Below, in pieces: positions 1 through 7,981 of a stretch of DNA of 64,000 nucleotides. The stretch is taken from contig NZ_CP076543.1 in assembly GCF_030440515.1 (NCBI RefSeq), positions 5,156,501 through 5,220,500 of the forward strand. Direction: 5' to 3'. Numbering within the stretch: position 1 is the stretch's first letter; each line of letters begins with the position of its first letter. Under the pieces are notes generated by a model. That model was not told the origin of the DNA. It searched no databases and saw only the letters and a list, made by a program, of their open reading frames with translations. Both the position numbers and the translations under genes were made by a program. This DNA comes from Streptomyces xanthophaeus (GTDB lineage: Bacteria > Actinomycetota > Actinomycetes > Streptomycetales > Streptomycetaceae).

Positions 1-273
1 CTGCGCGAGGCGGACTTCGCGCAGCGTGAGGTGGTGATCAACTGCGTCGCGGTCATGGGCGGAATCCAGATCACGGTGCCGCCGGGGGTGGAACTGGACG
101 TCCGGGGCTTCGGCTTCATGGGTGCGTTCGACCAGCGCGACAACGCGGGCCCGTCCGAGCCGGGCGCGCCGCGGGTGGTGGTGACGGGCTTCGCCTTCTG
201 GGGCGGCGTGGAGATCAAGGTCAAGAAGCGCAAGCGCCCCCTGGACGGCCCCTCGCTCCGCAAGGAGCTGTAG
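1..273 (+). CDS. C-terminal part of a LiaF-like / DUF1707-type membrane-associated protein (5' end outside window)
   Basis: The reading frame is open from the first base and ends at a TAG at 271-273, so only the last 90 residues are present. The segment has the alternating beta pattern of the LiaF C-terminal domain (VVINCVAVMGGIQITVPPGV, then VVVTGFAFWGGVEI), in which a G-G-I/V-E/Q-I unit recurs. In Streptomyces this domain usually follows an N-terminal DUF1707 and one or two membrane helices. LiaF-like proteins modulate envelope-stress sensing. The assignment rests on this half-domain only. The product ends in a basic tail (KVKKRKRP). Confidence 0.6.
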   Translation: MREADFAQREVVINCVAVMGGIQITVPPGVELDVRGFGFMGAFDQRDNAGPSEPGAPRVVVTGFAFWGGVEIKVKKRKRPLDGPSLRKEL

Positions 274-863
274 CCGCCTCGGCCCCTCGGCTCCCGCCTG
301 GGTTGCCGACTCCGGCCGGTCGGTGGTGCTGGGTGGTGTGGGGCGGTGCCCCGCCGGAGTGTCTCCTCGGCTCGCGCGGTGCGGCATGTCGCGGCGGTAC
401 CCGGCGGTGCGCGCTCGTCCTGCGGGGACACTCCGCCGTGTCCCCACCCCACGGCAGGGCTGCGACAGTGCCCCGAAGCCGGCCCGATGCGTGGGGAGCG
501 GGGACGGGGAGGGGTGTCCCCGCAGGACGAGCGCGCAATCACCGAGTACCGCCGAGACATGCCCGCACGCGCCGAGCCGAGGAGACACCCCACCCCGGCC
601 CCGCGGACCGACCCGCACCGCACCCGGATCCCGGTCCGCAGGCCGATGCGGACCGGCCCGGCAGAGTGCCGGGGAGCACCGGGCGCAGCCCGAGCGCGTT
701 CGGACCGTCACCCCCGCGGGAGCGGAGCGGCGGGGCCGGGGTGCCCCCGGCTGTCACCGTCACCCCCGCGGGAGCGGAATGGCGTGGCGGGAACTCCTCG
801 CCCCGCTCAGGAGTCGGATGCTATGCAGACAAAACCGGCGCCCCCGGGGGAAGGCAGGAGCAC
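274..863. other. 590-bp gene-free gap with a long inverted-repeat element and short direct repeats
   Basis: No convincing gene. Open frames on both strands here are by-products of high G+C. It holds the long inverted-repeat element at 327-603 (separate entry) and a 23-bp direct repeat (704-726 and 756-778, period 52 bp) built on CACCCCCGCGGGAGCGGA. The DUF445 gene's ribosome site lies at the right end. Confidence 0.7.
327..603. repeat. Long inverted-repeat element, copy A
   Basis: Outer arms are perfect over 16 bp: GTGTCTCCTCGGCTCG at 359-374 and its reverse complement at 573-588. Pairing continues inwards with few mismatches through 386-434 and 510-560, giving about 75-80 bp arms around a loop at roughly 435-507. 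The left flank (GGTGGTGTGGGGCGGTGCCC) reappears in reverse orientation beside a second copy at 59326-59596. No ORF or transposase is inside. It looks like a non-autonomous MITE- or REP-like element, or a very large structured transcript end. Confidence 0.75.
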
Positions 864-2147
864 GTGGAGAACCGCAGCACCACCGGAGGTACCAGCGCCG
901 CCGACGAGGAGCGCCGCCGCGGGGTCCGCCGGATGAAGGCCACCGCGACCGGTCTGCTGATCCTCGTCGCGCTGGTCTACGTACTCGCCAAGTACGCCCA
1001 GCACGCCTGGGGCGCGGGCGGCTGGGCCGCGTACGTCGCCGCCGCGGCCGAGGCCGGCATGGTCGGCGCGCTCGCGGACTGGTTCGCCGTGACCGCCCTC
1101 TTCCGGCGTCCGCTCGGCCTGCCCATCCCGCACACCGCGATCATCCCGACCAAGAAGGACCAGCTCGGCGTGTCCCTGGGCGAGTTCGTCGGGGAGAACT
1201 TCCTCTCCTCCGACGTGGTCCGGGCCCGGCTCCACGCCCTCGGCATCGGCGGCCGCCTCGGCTCCTGGCTCGCCGAGCCCGAACACGCCGACCGGGTCAC
1301 GGCCGAGCTGGCCGCCGCCCTGCGCGGCGCGCTCACCGTGCTGCGCGACTCCGACGTGCAGGCCGTCGTCGGCGAGGCCATCACCCGGCGAGCCGAGGCC
1401 GCCGAGATCGCGCCGGGCATCGGCAAGACCCTGGAGCGGGTCGTCGAGGACGGCGGCCACCGCCGGGCCGTCGACCTCATCTGCGCCAAGGCCCACGACT
1501 GGCTCGTCACGCACGGGGCATCGATCACGGACGCGGTCCAGGGCGGCGCCCCCGGTTGGACCCCGCGGTTCGTGGACCGCAAGGTGGGCGAGCGCGTCTA
1601 CAAGGAGCTGCTCCGCTTCGTCACGGAGATGCGGGACATGCCCGAGCATCCGGCGCGCGGGGCGGTGGACCGTTTCCTGGCGGACTTCGCGGTCGACCTG
1701 CAGTCGGACACGGAGACGCGCGCGAAGGTGGAGCGGCTCAAGTCCGAGATCCTGGCGCGCGACGAGGTCCAGGACGTCATCGCCTCCGCGTGGTCGGCGA
1801 TCCGGTCGATGATCATCTCGGCGGCGGAGGACGAGCAGAGCGAACTGCGCCTGCGGGTCCGCGCCTCGCTGATCTCCTTCGGTACGCGCCTGGCCACCGA
1901 CGGCCGTCTGCAGGCGAAGGTGGAGGGCTGGATCGAGGGTGCGGTCGTCTACGTCGTCACCACCTACCGGACCGAGATCACCTCGCTGATCACGGACACC
2001 GTGGCGGGCTGGGACGCCGAGCACACCTCCCGCAAGATCGAGGCCCACATCGGCCGTGACCTGCAGTTCATCCGTATCAACGGCACGGTGGTCGGCGCCC
2101 TGGCCGGCCTGCTGATCTATACGGTGTCCCGCGCGTTCGGGGCGTAG
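864..2147 (+). CDS. DUF445 family membrane protein (YjiN-like)
   Basis: A 427-residue protein of the DUF445 family. A hydrophobic segment lies at residues about 25-75, including the family's strongly conserved stretch (EAGMVGALADWFAVTALFRR), followed by PIPHTAIIP and a long helical middle region. A second membrane helix (VVGALAGLLIYTVSRAFG) ends the protein, so both ends are probably membrane-anchored. GTG at 864 was chosen because GGCAGGAG sits just upstream. An in-frame ATG at 933 is possible. The biochemical function of DUF445 proteins is not established. The 3' end overlaps the convergent gene by 31 bp. Confidence 0.85.
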   Translation: MENRSTTGGTSAADEERRRGVRRMKATATGLLILVALVYVLAKYAQHAWGAGGWAAYVAAAAEAGMVGALADWFAVTALFRRPLGLPIPHTAIIPTKKDQLGVSLGEFVGENFLSSDVVRARLHALGIGGRLGSWLAEPEHADRVTAELAAALRGALTVLRDSDVQAVVGEAITRRAEAAEIAPGIGKTLERVVEDGGHRRAVDLICAKAHDWLVTHGASITDAVQGGAPGWTPRFVDRKVGERVYKELLRFVTEMRDMPEHPARGAVDRFLADFAVDLQSDTETRAKVERLKSEILARDEVQDVIASAWSAIRSMIISAAEDEQSELRLRVRASLISFGTRLATDGRLQAKVEGWIEGAVVYVVTTYRTEITSLITDTVAGWDAEHTSRKIEAHIGRDLQFIRINGTVVGALAGLLIYTVSRAFGA

Positions 2148-3139
2148 GCCGGCGGGAGCGGCAGTTCCAGCTGGGCGTGTCCGCGGGCGGTGACCTGCGG
2201 GGGCGCGGGGCGGGCGGCGCCCAGGGCCAGGAGTGCGCGCAGGGCGGCGATGACGTCCGCCGGTCGGTCGCGCAGGAGCCCGGGGGTCGTACTGGCCACC
2301 AGGACGCCCCGGGATTCCAGGCGCAGCCGCCGGTGCAGGGTGGCCTGCCAGGCGTCGCGCGTGTAGTGGTACTCCGCGGAGTCGATCTCCAGTGCCACGC
2401 CCTCCTCGGGCCAGTACGCGTCCGGGCTGGCGAGGAAGGCCCCGTCCGGGCCGTGGAGGCGGGCGTTCCAGAGCGGGGCGGGGAGGTCGGTCGCCGCCAG
2501 GGTGTCGCGTGCGCGGCCCTCGGCGATCGAGCGGACCCCGGCGACCAGCTCTGCGGCCGCGGCCCGTACGGCGGGGCGGCCGCGGACGCGGCCCGCGCGC
2601 AGTTCGGCGTGCAGGTCGTGCGGGTGGCACCAGCCGCCCTGGACGACGTTGGCCAGGACGGAGCGCACCAGATCGGCATCGTCCGTACGGGCCGCGAAGT
2701 CGGCGGCGGCCCGGATCGGGCGGGCGCCGGGGACGCCGGAGATGTGGATGGTGGCGGGCCAGCGTGAGGTCGGGCAGGGCCGGACCCGGCCTGCGGCGGC
2801 CGGCGAGCGCGGGGCGCGGACGAGGACGTCCAGCGGTTCGGGCGGGGCGTCGCGGATGCCCAGCAGCGCGAGCGCGGCGCCGCCGGTGAGGGCGGCGGTG
2901 GCCCCGGAGAGCGGATCGGCCGCGGGGTGGGCGGCGTACAGGACGGCGGACAGCGCCTGCTGCCTGGTGTCCGGCGGGCCGGTCTGCAGGAGGTACACCC
3001 GTGGCAGGAGCCGCTGCCAGGGCCCTTCGCGGCGGCTGCGGCCGCTGATGGTGGCGGCCGGGATCCCGGCCTGCCTGAGCTGGTGGTAGGTGGCCATGTT
3101 CAGCTGTCGCTGGGCGGTACGGGCGAGTGCGGTGATCAT
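2117..3139 (-). CDS. AbiEi-antitoxin-like N-terminal domain protein with DUF559/Vsr-like C-terminus
   Basis: 340 residues. The N-terminal 60 residues (YHQLRQAGIPAATISGRSRR...RLLPRVYLL) match the winged-helix domain found at the start of AbiEi-type antitoxins and many actinobacterial regulators. The C-terminal third (WPEEGVALEIDSAEYHY...LHRRLRLESRGVLV) matches the DUF559 endonuclease-like fold with a conserved E-I-D-S. No nucleotidyltransferase toxin (AbiEii) lies next to it, so a classical Abi role is not supported. ATG at 3139 is used; an ATG at 3097 (MATYHQL) is an alternative. It is common in actinobacteria as a solitary gene of unknown role. Confidence 0.7.
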   Translation of the reverse strand: MITALARTAQRQLNMATYHQLRQAGIPAATISGRSRREGPWQRLLPRVYLLQTGPPDTRQQALSAVLYAAHPAADPLSGATAALTGGAALALLGIRDAPPEPLDVLVRAPRSPAAAGRVRPCPTSRWPATIHISGVPGARPIRAAADFAARTDDADLVRSVLANVVQGGWCHPHDLHAELRAGRVRGRPAVRAAAAELVAGVRSIAEGRARDTLAATDLPAPLWNARLHGPDGAFLASPDAYWPEEGVALEIDSAEYHYTRDAWQATLHRRLRLESRGVLVASTTPGLLRDRPADVIAALRALLALGAARPAPPQVTARGHAQLELPLPPAYAPNARDTV

Positions 3140-3173
3140 GCCCCGGGTATGCCCGGTGGGGCGTGCGCGATGC

Positions 3174-3710
3174 TCAGGCCGAGGGGTGGTCCGGGGCGAG
3201 GAAGACGACGACGCCGTTCTGCGTGCCGGGCAGGGGGGTGACCTCGTGCCAGCCGAGGCGCCGGTAGGTGGCGACGGTGTCGGTGGCCATCCGGGCGGTC
3301 AGCAGCCAGGCGCGGCCGTCGGGGGCGTCGGCGGTGATCTCGGCGAGGAGGGTGCGCCCGGTGCCGTTCCCGCGCGCGTGCGGGCGTACGGCGAGCTCGT
3401 CGATCTCCAGGGCGCCGATGAGGAGTTCCCGTACGCGCTGCCGGCCGAGCTGCGCGGAGACCTGCCCGTAGCCGCGGTCGCGGGGGAAGGTCTTGGGGGT
3501 CAGCCAGCCGGTGGCGAAGCCGTCGATGCCCGCGGGCGACTGAGCGAAGGCGGTACGGAAACCGGCGCGGCGGCTGTCGGCCTGGAGGCGTAGGGAGAAC
3601 TGACGAATGGTTTCTTCATCCTCGTTCCACGGTGGCGCGGAGAACACTTCGCTGTAGGCGTCGGCGAGTTCGTCCGACAGGTCCAGCACGGCCGGTCCAT
3701 AACAGATCAC
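3174..3710 (-). CDS. GNAT family N-acetyltransferase
   Basis: 178 residues with a GNAT core: the beta-4 strand LEIDELAVRPHARGNGTGRTLL carries the acetyl-CoA pyrophosphate-binding loop (R-x-x-G-x-G), followed by TARMATDTVATYRRLGW, the usual late helix and beta-5. GTG at 3710 has a near-perfect ribosome site (AAGGAGCTGCAAAC) directly upstream. The substrate is not predictable. It is transcribed toward the AbiEi-like gene, from which it is separated by 34 bp. Confidence 0.85.
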   Translation of the reverse strand: MICYGPAVLDLSDELADAYSEVFSAPPWNEDEETIRQFSLRLQADSRRAGFRTAFAQSPAGIDGFATGWLTPKTFPRDRGYGQVSAQLGRQRVRELLIGALEIDELAVRPHARGNGTGRTLLAEITADAPDGRAWLLTARMATDTVATYRRLGWHEVTPLPGTQNGVVVFLAPDHPSA

Positions 3711-3896
3711 GTTTGCAGCTCCTTGGGCCGGCTTGGGTGGCTTGGGTCGTATCGCCCGTGTAGGAGAGTGAATCTACGCCGGGGAGGTTCCACGGAGGGC
3801 ACCTGCGCGGATCCGGAGGGTGTGCGACAAATCCGACTTCCGTACGTGGTCCGGGCCCGCCCGTATCGCCGTCCCCCGCAGCGGCGTTGAACCCGT

Positions 3897-4088
3897 GTGT
3901 CCAGCTCTCTCCTGCGCAAAGCCCTGGTCGGCCTCGCCGCGTGCGCGGTGGCGTTCTTCATCACCCTGGGCGTCATCGCCGTCCTGCCCCGCGCCGTCCA
4001 GGACACCGTCCCGCCCGGCGTCCTCGGCGGAGGCGTCGTGGTCCTGGGTGTGACGACCGCGCGCCGCTTCACGCGGCGGGCGCGTTAG
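3897..4088 (+). CDS. Small two-helix membrane protein
   Basis: 63 residues starting at GTG 3897, with two hydrophobic segments (LVGLAACAVAFFITLGVIAVL and GVLGGGVVVLGVTTA) and a basic C-terminal tail. There is no clear ribosome site, so the start is uncertain. It is followed 39 bp later by another small membrane protein in the same direction, suggesting a two-gene unit. No function can be assigned. Confidence 0.5.
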   Translation: MSSSLLRKALVGLAACAVAFFITLGVIAVLPRAVQDTVPPGVLGGGVVVLGVTTARRFTRRAR

Positions 4089-4127
4089 CCTCGTCCGGAG
4101 ACGTTCGAACGGCTGGAGGACCCCACG

Positions 4128-4424
4128 ATGGCGCAGATTCCCACCTCGGCAGTAGCGGCGGCCGGCCTGGTCGGCGGCTACGCCACGGCCCGCTGGACCG
4201 GCGTACGCCCGCTCGGCGGCGTGGTCCTCGCGGCCGCGGGTACCCTCGCGGCCCGCGAATGGCACCGCCGCACGACCCCGGCGACGACGGCCCTCCTGGG
4301 CGCGGCCTACGTCGCCGCGTTCGCGGGATCACACCCCCTGGCGAAGAAGATCGGCGCCTGGCCGGCGGTCTTCACGGCGGCTGCCGCGGTAGCCACGGCC
4401 GCCTACGCGGCAGCGGACCGCTAG
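4128..4424 (+). CDS. Small alanine-rich membrane protein
   Basis: 98 residues with three or four short hydrophobic stretches (VAAAGLVGGYATA, LGGVVLAAAGTLAA, ALLGAAYVAAFAG, FTAAAAVATAAYA) separated by basic residues. GGAGG lies 8 bases before the ATG. Such proteins are conserved in Streptomyces as hypothetical membrane proteins. I recognise no catalytic or binding motif. It probably shares a transcript with the preceding 63-aa gene. Confidence 0.7.
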   Translation: MAQIPTSAVAAAGLVGGYATARWTGVRPLGGVVLAAAGTLAAREWHRRTTPATTALLGAAYVAAFAGSHPLAKKIGAWPAVFTAAAAVATAAYAAADR

Positions 4425-4602
4425 GCGGCCAGCAGGGCTTCGCCGAGTCGGCTGAAGTTGGGTGGGGCCGGCCGTCGCACGGCCGAGCCGGCTTCTCCAC
4501 CCGTGGCATGGCGCATGCGCGGCCGGCCTCCGCCCGCCTGTCACCGCGCAGGCCCGTCCTTATTGACCTGACCCGGTATTGATCCTTTGGCATGATGCGC
4601 GC

Positions 4603-5529
4603 ATGACTACGCCTTCAAGATCCGTTGCGTTTGGTACCCCTGAGGGTGTGGCCGAAGGGGACTGGTTTGCAGGCCATGTGGCCCTCCACGCCAAGGGCGT
4701 TCATCGCTTCAGCGGCCGTGGAATCTCCGGGACCGAGAAGACGGGAGCCGACTCCATCGTGCTCTCTGGCGGGTACGTGGATGACCACGATGCAGGCGAC
4801 GTGATCATCTATACGGGCGAGGGGGGACGTGATCGAGACTCGGGGCGGATGGTCGCTGATCAATCCCTTGGCGAGCGGGGCAATGCCGCGCTCGTCGTCT
4901 CGCAGGCCATGGGGCATCCGGTACGAGTGATCGAAGGTCTGGGCGTTACCCAGGGCAAGCGCAGGCGAGCGACCAAGGGGTATCGCTACCGGGGGCTGTT
5001 CAAGACCGCGGACCACTGGATGACGGTCGGACAGGAAGGCTTCCGCATCTGCCAGTTCAAGCTGATCAAGATCGCGGCAGGTGAGGTGCTGGCCCCTCAG
5101 CCCGTGGATCCGTTGGCAGGGGCGGAGACGGCATTCGAGGAACAAGCTCGCCGCTACATCTCCCAGGATCGTCTGGTGCGGGACTCCAAGGTCGTGACCG
5201 CGGTGAAGAAGATGTACGACAACACCTGCCAGATCTGTCGCGCTCGGCTGATCGTCTCGGTGGAGGGCGAGGCGTACAGCGAGGCGGCGCACATACAGGC
5301 CGTGGGCAAGCCGCACTTCGGTGACGACCGGATTGAAAACGTCCTGTGCTTGTGCCCCAACTGTCACGCATTGTTCGACCGCGGGGCACTGCAGCTGACG
5401 GACGAGCTCACCGTGATTGACGGAATCACTGGTCGTTTCCATGCGGCGCTTGCGCAGGTCAAGGGCCACAACATCGGCCTCGAGTTTGCGCGCAAGCACC
5501 GCGAACGGTGGGCGAACCGGCTTCCCTAG
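4603..5529 (+). CDS. SRA (YDG)-HNH modification-dependent endonuclease
   Basis: 308 residues in two domains. Residues about 8-145 form an SRA/YDG domain (EGDWFAGHVALHAKGVHR, SIVLSGGYVDDHDAGDVIIYTGEGG, then KGYRYRGLF), which flips and reads modified cytosine. Residues about 195-265 form an HNH nuclease with C209-x2-C212, catalytic-type His in EAAH (H230), and C251-x2-C254-H255. This architecture is that of the Streptomyces and related McrA-like enzymes that restrict 5-methylcytosine DNA. Hand counts of sample lines give about 62-67% G+C, below neighbouring genes, suggesting acquisition. ATG 4603 is preferred over an upstream TTG. No cognate methylase is nearby. It ends 5 bp from the convergent SEC-C gene. 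Confidence 0.88.
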   Translation: MTTPSRSVAFGTPEGVAEGDWFAGHVALHAKGVHRFSGRGISGTEKTGADSIVLSGGYVDDHDAGDVIIYTGEGGRDRDSGRMVADQSLGERGNAALVVSQAMGHPVRVIEGLGVTQGKRRRATKGYRYRGLFKTADHWMTVGQEGFRICQFKLIKIAAGEVLAPQPVDPLAGAETAFEEQARRYISQDRLVRDSKVVTAVKKMYDNTCQICRARLIVSVEGEAYSEAAHIQAVGKPHFGDDRIENVLCLCPNCHALFDRGALQLTDELTVIDGITGRFHAALAQVKGHNIGLEFARKHRERWANRLP

Positions 5530-5534
5530 GGGGC

Positions 5535-6530
5535 TTACTCCCCGTGGCACTCCGCGTACGGCTTGCCCGATGTGCACCAGCAGGGGGCGGTGGGGGTTGG
5601 GGGCCAGGGGGTGGCCTTGCCGCGGGCTGCCAGGGTCGTGGCGTATTCGGCCAGCAGGGACGGGGAGGCCGGGGAGGTCTTCTCCGATGCCGCGAAGGCC
5701 TCGTACGAGGGGACGCTCGCCGTGACGATGCCCAGGTTCGTGGTGCCCGAGGCGGCCAGGGCGCGGAGGGAGGTTTCGATCTCCCTCAGGTGGGCCTCGT
5801 GCGAGGGGTATTCGGAGGCGAGGGTCGGGTAGCTGGTCAGCAGCTCCGACAGTTCGCGCTGCGGCCAGTGCAGGATCGCCACCGGGAAGGGGCGGGAGAG
5901 GGCCGCGCGGCGGTCGCCCAGTTCGGCGCGCAGGCGGGCGATCTCCGCGCGCAGTTCGGCGGGGTCGTCGGAGCCCAGGGCCCAGATGCGCTTCGGGTCG
6001 TGGAGCTCGTCGAGGGGGATCGGGCCGATGTGGCGGGTGTCCGCGACCATGTCCCAGTCGTCGTGCGGGCGCCCGAGGAGGCGGCGGACGCGGTGGCGGC
6101 CCGTGAGGAGGGCGGTGGTGGCCGGGGTCAGCGGGTCGTCCTCCGCGATGAGGAGGGTGGCCGCCTCGGTGAAGCAGTCGTGCGAGGCCTCCAACTCGTC
6201 GTGGGCCTCCAGGGCTTCCGCGATGACTTCCCACGGTGCCGGGTCCTTGGGCGAGGCGGCGCGGATGCCGGTGATGAGGGCGCGTGCCTCCGCCTCGTGG
6301 CCGTACTCCCAGAGGTTCGCCGCCTGCAGGGCCTTGATCAGGTGGGGGTCGGCGGGCGAGGAGGAGAGGAGTTGGTCGTACAGGGCACTCGCCCGGTCGC
6401 GTGCGTCGGCCAGTTCGAGGTGGGCCGCGGCCTGGAGGAGCAAGGGCTCCTGGTCCTCGGGGTAGCGGGTCGCCGTGCGGATGAGGCGCTCGGCTTCGGC
6501 GATGTGCTCGGCAGGCGTGTCGGGGCGCAT
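5535..6530 (-). CDS. TPR-like protein with C-terminal SEC-C zinc motif
   Basis: 331 residues. The first 160 are helical with tetratricopeptide-like periodicity (AEAERLIRTATRYPEDQEPLLLQ, ASALYDQLLSSSPADPHLIK). The extreme C-terminus carries a SEC-C motif, CWCTSGKPYAECHG, the C-x-C-x8-C-H zinc site found at the end of SecA and in many bacterial proteins. A TACGGT hexamer 7 bases before the ATG suggests leaderless transcription. It is divergent from the class E sortase gene. The function is unknown; the zinc motif suggests protein interaction. Confidence 0.75.
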   Translation of the reverse strand: MRPDTPAEHIAEAERLIRTATRYPEDQEPLLLQAAAHLELADARDRASALYDQLLSSSPADPHLIKALQAANLWEYGHEAEARALITGIRAASPKDPAPWEVIAEALEAHDELEASHDCFTEAATLLIAEDDPLTPATTALLTGRHRVRRLLGRPHDDWDMVADTRHIGPIPLDELHDPKRIWALGSDDPAELRAEIARLRAELGDRRAALSRPFPVAILHWPQRELSELLTSYPTLASEYPSHEAHLREIETSLRALAASGTTNLGIVTASVPSYEAFAASEKTSPASPSLLAEYATTLAARGKATPWPPTPTAPCWCTSGKPYAECHGE

Positions 6531-6577
6531 GGTTCACACCGTACTGCCGCTGGTCAGTTGGCGGGGTAGGACTTAAG

Positions 6578-7420
6578 GTGCCGCCCGTGCGAGATCACGT
6601 ACCTGTGGTGGTGCAGGGGAGCGGCCGGCGGGGGCGCCGGGCCGGTCTCGCGGGGGTGTTGTGGGCGGGCGCCGAGCTGATCGTCACCGTGGGGGTGGTG
6701 GTCCTGTTGCTCGTGGTGCATCAGGTGTGGTGGACCAATCGGCAGGCCGCGGCGGCCGCGCAGGAGCAGGTCCAGGCGCTGGAGCGGGCGTGGGGCGAGG
6801 GGCCCGCCGCAGGTGGAGCGGTCGGGGCCGAGGTCGGGGCCGGGGCTGATGGTGGTGGCGGTGGCGGGCCCGTGGTGGGGCCGGAGCCGAGTGGGCCGAC
6901 GGATTCGGGGGCGGCGCCCGCGGCGACCCGGGCCGCCCGGCCCGCCGCCCCGCCCGTCGCCGGGCCTTCCGAGCGGGACCGGGCGTACGCCGTGCTGCGT
7001 GTCCCGCGTCTCGGGCTCGTCGTCCCCGTGGCGCAGGGCGTCGACAAGCGGGCCGTCCTGGACAAGGGCTACGCCGGGCAGTACCCGGGGACCGCCGGGC
7101 CCGGGGCGCAGGGGAACTTCGCGCTGGCCGGGCACCGGAACACGCACGGCGAGCCGTTCCGGTACATCAACCGGCTGCGGGCGGGCGACGAGCTGATCGT
7201 CGACATGCGCGGGCGCCGGTACACGTACGTGGTCGGGAAGATCCTCGGCGAGACCACCGAGCGGGACACCGGGGTGATCGCGCCCGTGCCGCGCAGCGTG
7301 GTGAAGCCGGACCAGGGGTACAGCGAGCCCGGGGCGTACATCACGCTCACCACCTGCACGCCCGAGTACACCTCGAAGTACCGGCTGGTGGTCTGGGGGA
7401 CCCTACTCAAGTCTTCCTGA
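6578..7420 (+). CDS. Class E sortase
   Basis: 280 residues: cytoplasmic basic start, one membrane helix (LIVTVGVVVLLLVVHQVWW, about 30-50), a glycine- and alanine-rich linker, then the sortase barrel from about residue 130. The catalytic set is visible: His in AGHRNTHGEPF, Cys in LTTCTPEYTSKYR, and the following Arg. Class E enzymes of high-G+C Gram-positives anchor proteins with LAxTG signals. Two such signals occur in this window (9817-11097 and 13883-14626). GTG 6578 is used; GTG 6587 is also possible. It is followed by a DUF6412-type gene and a YidC paralogue in the same orientation. Confidence 0.92.
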   Translation: MPPVRDHVPVVVQGSGRRGRRAGLAGVLWAGAELIVTVGVVVLLLVVHQVWWTNRQAAAAAQEQVQALERAWGEGPAAGGAVGAEVGAGADGGGGGGPVVGPEPSGPTDSGAAPAATRAARPAAPPVAGPSERDRAYAVLRVPRLGLVVPVAQGVDKRAVLDKGYAGQYPGTAGPGAQGNFALAGHRNTHGEPFRYINRLRAGDELIVDMRGRRYTYVVGKILGETTERDTGVIAPVPRSVVKPDQGYSEPGAYITLTTCTPEYTSKYRLVVWGTLLKSS

Positions 7421-7516
7421 CCTCGATACTTGCGGCCGATGGATCTGTCGGCGGGCCCGGTTACCATCGATGTCGTACGGGAGTTCGTGCGCGGGAGTGG
7501 AGAGGGGGAGGTCCGT

Positions 7517-7867
7517 ATGGCTCGGCAACGACGCGAAGGCGGCCTGCTGTCCTTCGCCCTGTACGCGCGGACCTCGCGGGTCCTTGCCCTGCTGCTCCCG
7601 CTCGTGCTGCTCGGGGGAATCCTCGGGCTGTTCGCCGGCGAGGGCGGGCTGGGCGCCGTGGTGGTCGCCCTCGCGGCCACCGTCGCCGTGGGCACCGAGG
7701 CTCTCGCCGCCGCCGCGCGGCTCGTGCGGCCCGTGCCGCCGCACCGAATACGCACCGCGATCCGTGATCGCGAGCAGCGCACGGCTTTCCTGCCGCAGCG
7801 TGATCCCGATGCCTCGGGCCGGTCGAGGCCCAGGGCGCCCGGCCGTCTCGTCCCGACGGCCGCGTAG
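7517..7867 (+). CDS. DUF6412-type small membrane protein
   Basis: 116 residues from ATG 7517, which has GGGGGAGG nearby upstream. Two hydrophobic stretches (VLALLLPLVLLGGILGLFAG and GLGAVVVALAATVAVGTEALA) are followed by a charged tail rich in Arg and Pro (PPHRIRTAIRDREQRTAFLP). In Streptomyces this family is usually found directly before a second YidC/Oxa1-type insertase gene, exactly as here, so a role linked to that insertase is plausible but unproven. Confidence 0.7.
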   Translation: MARQRREGGLLSFALYARTSRVLALLLPLVLLGGILGLFAGEGGLGAVVVALAATVAVGTEALAAAARLVRPVPPHRIRTAIRDREQRTAFLPQRDPDASGRSRPRAPGRLVPTAA

Positions 7868-7981
7868 GGGCGCGCAGTACTTCTCGCCTTCTGCTGACTG
7901 ATCACTGTTGTCGCCCCTCGCGGGTCGTCACGCCGAAATGCATCTCTTTCGACGTTCGACGAGACCCTTCGGAGGGCCCGC

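Noticed and set aside
704..778. Two 23-bp repeats with C- and G-rich palindromic look, like a two-repeat CRISPR remnant
   Set aside because: Only two copies with 52-bp period, no cas genes in the window, and the sequence is not a clean Streptomyces type I-E repeat.
303..863. Long open frames through the first gap, including an N-terminal extension of the DUF445 protein by 187 residues
   Set aside because: The extension translates the inverted-repeat element into Arg/Pro/Ala-rich sequence. A good ribosome site and the conserved fold support GTG 864.
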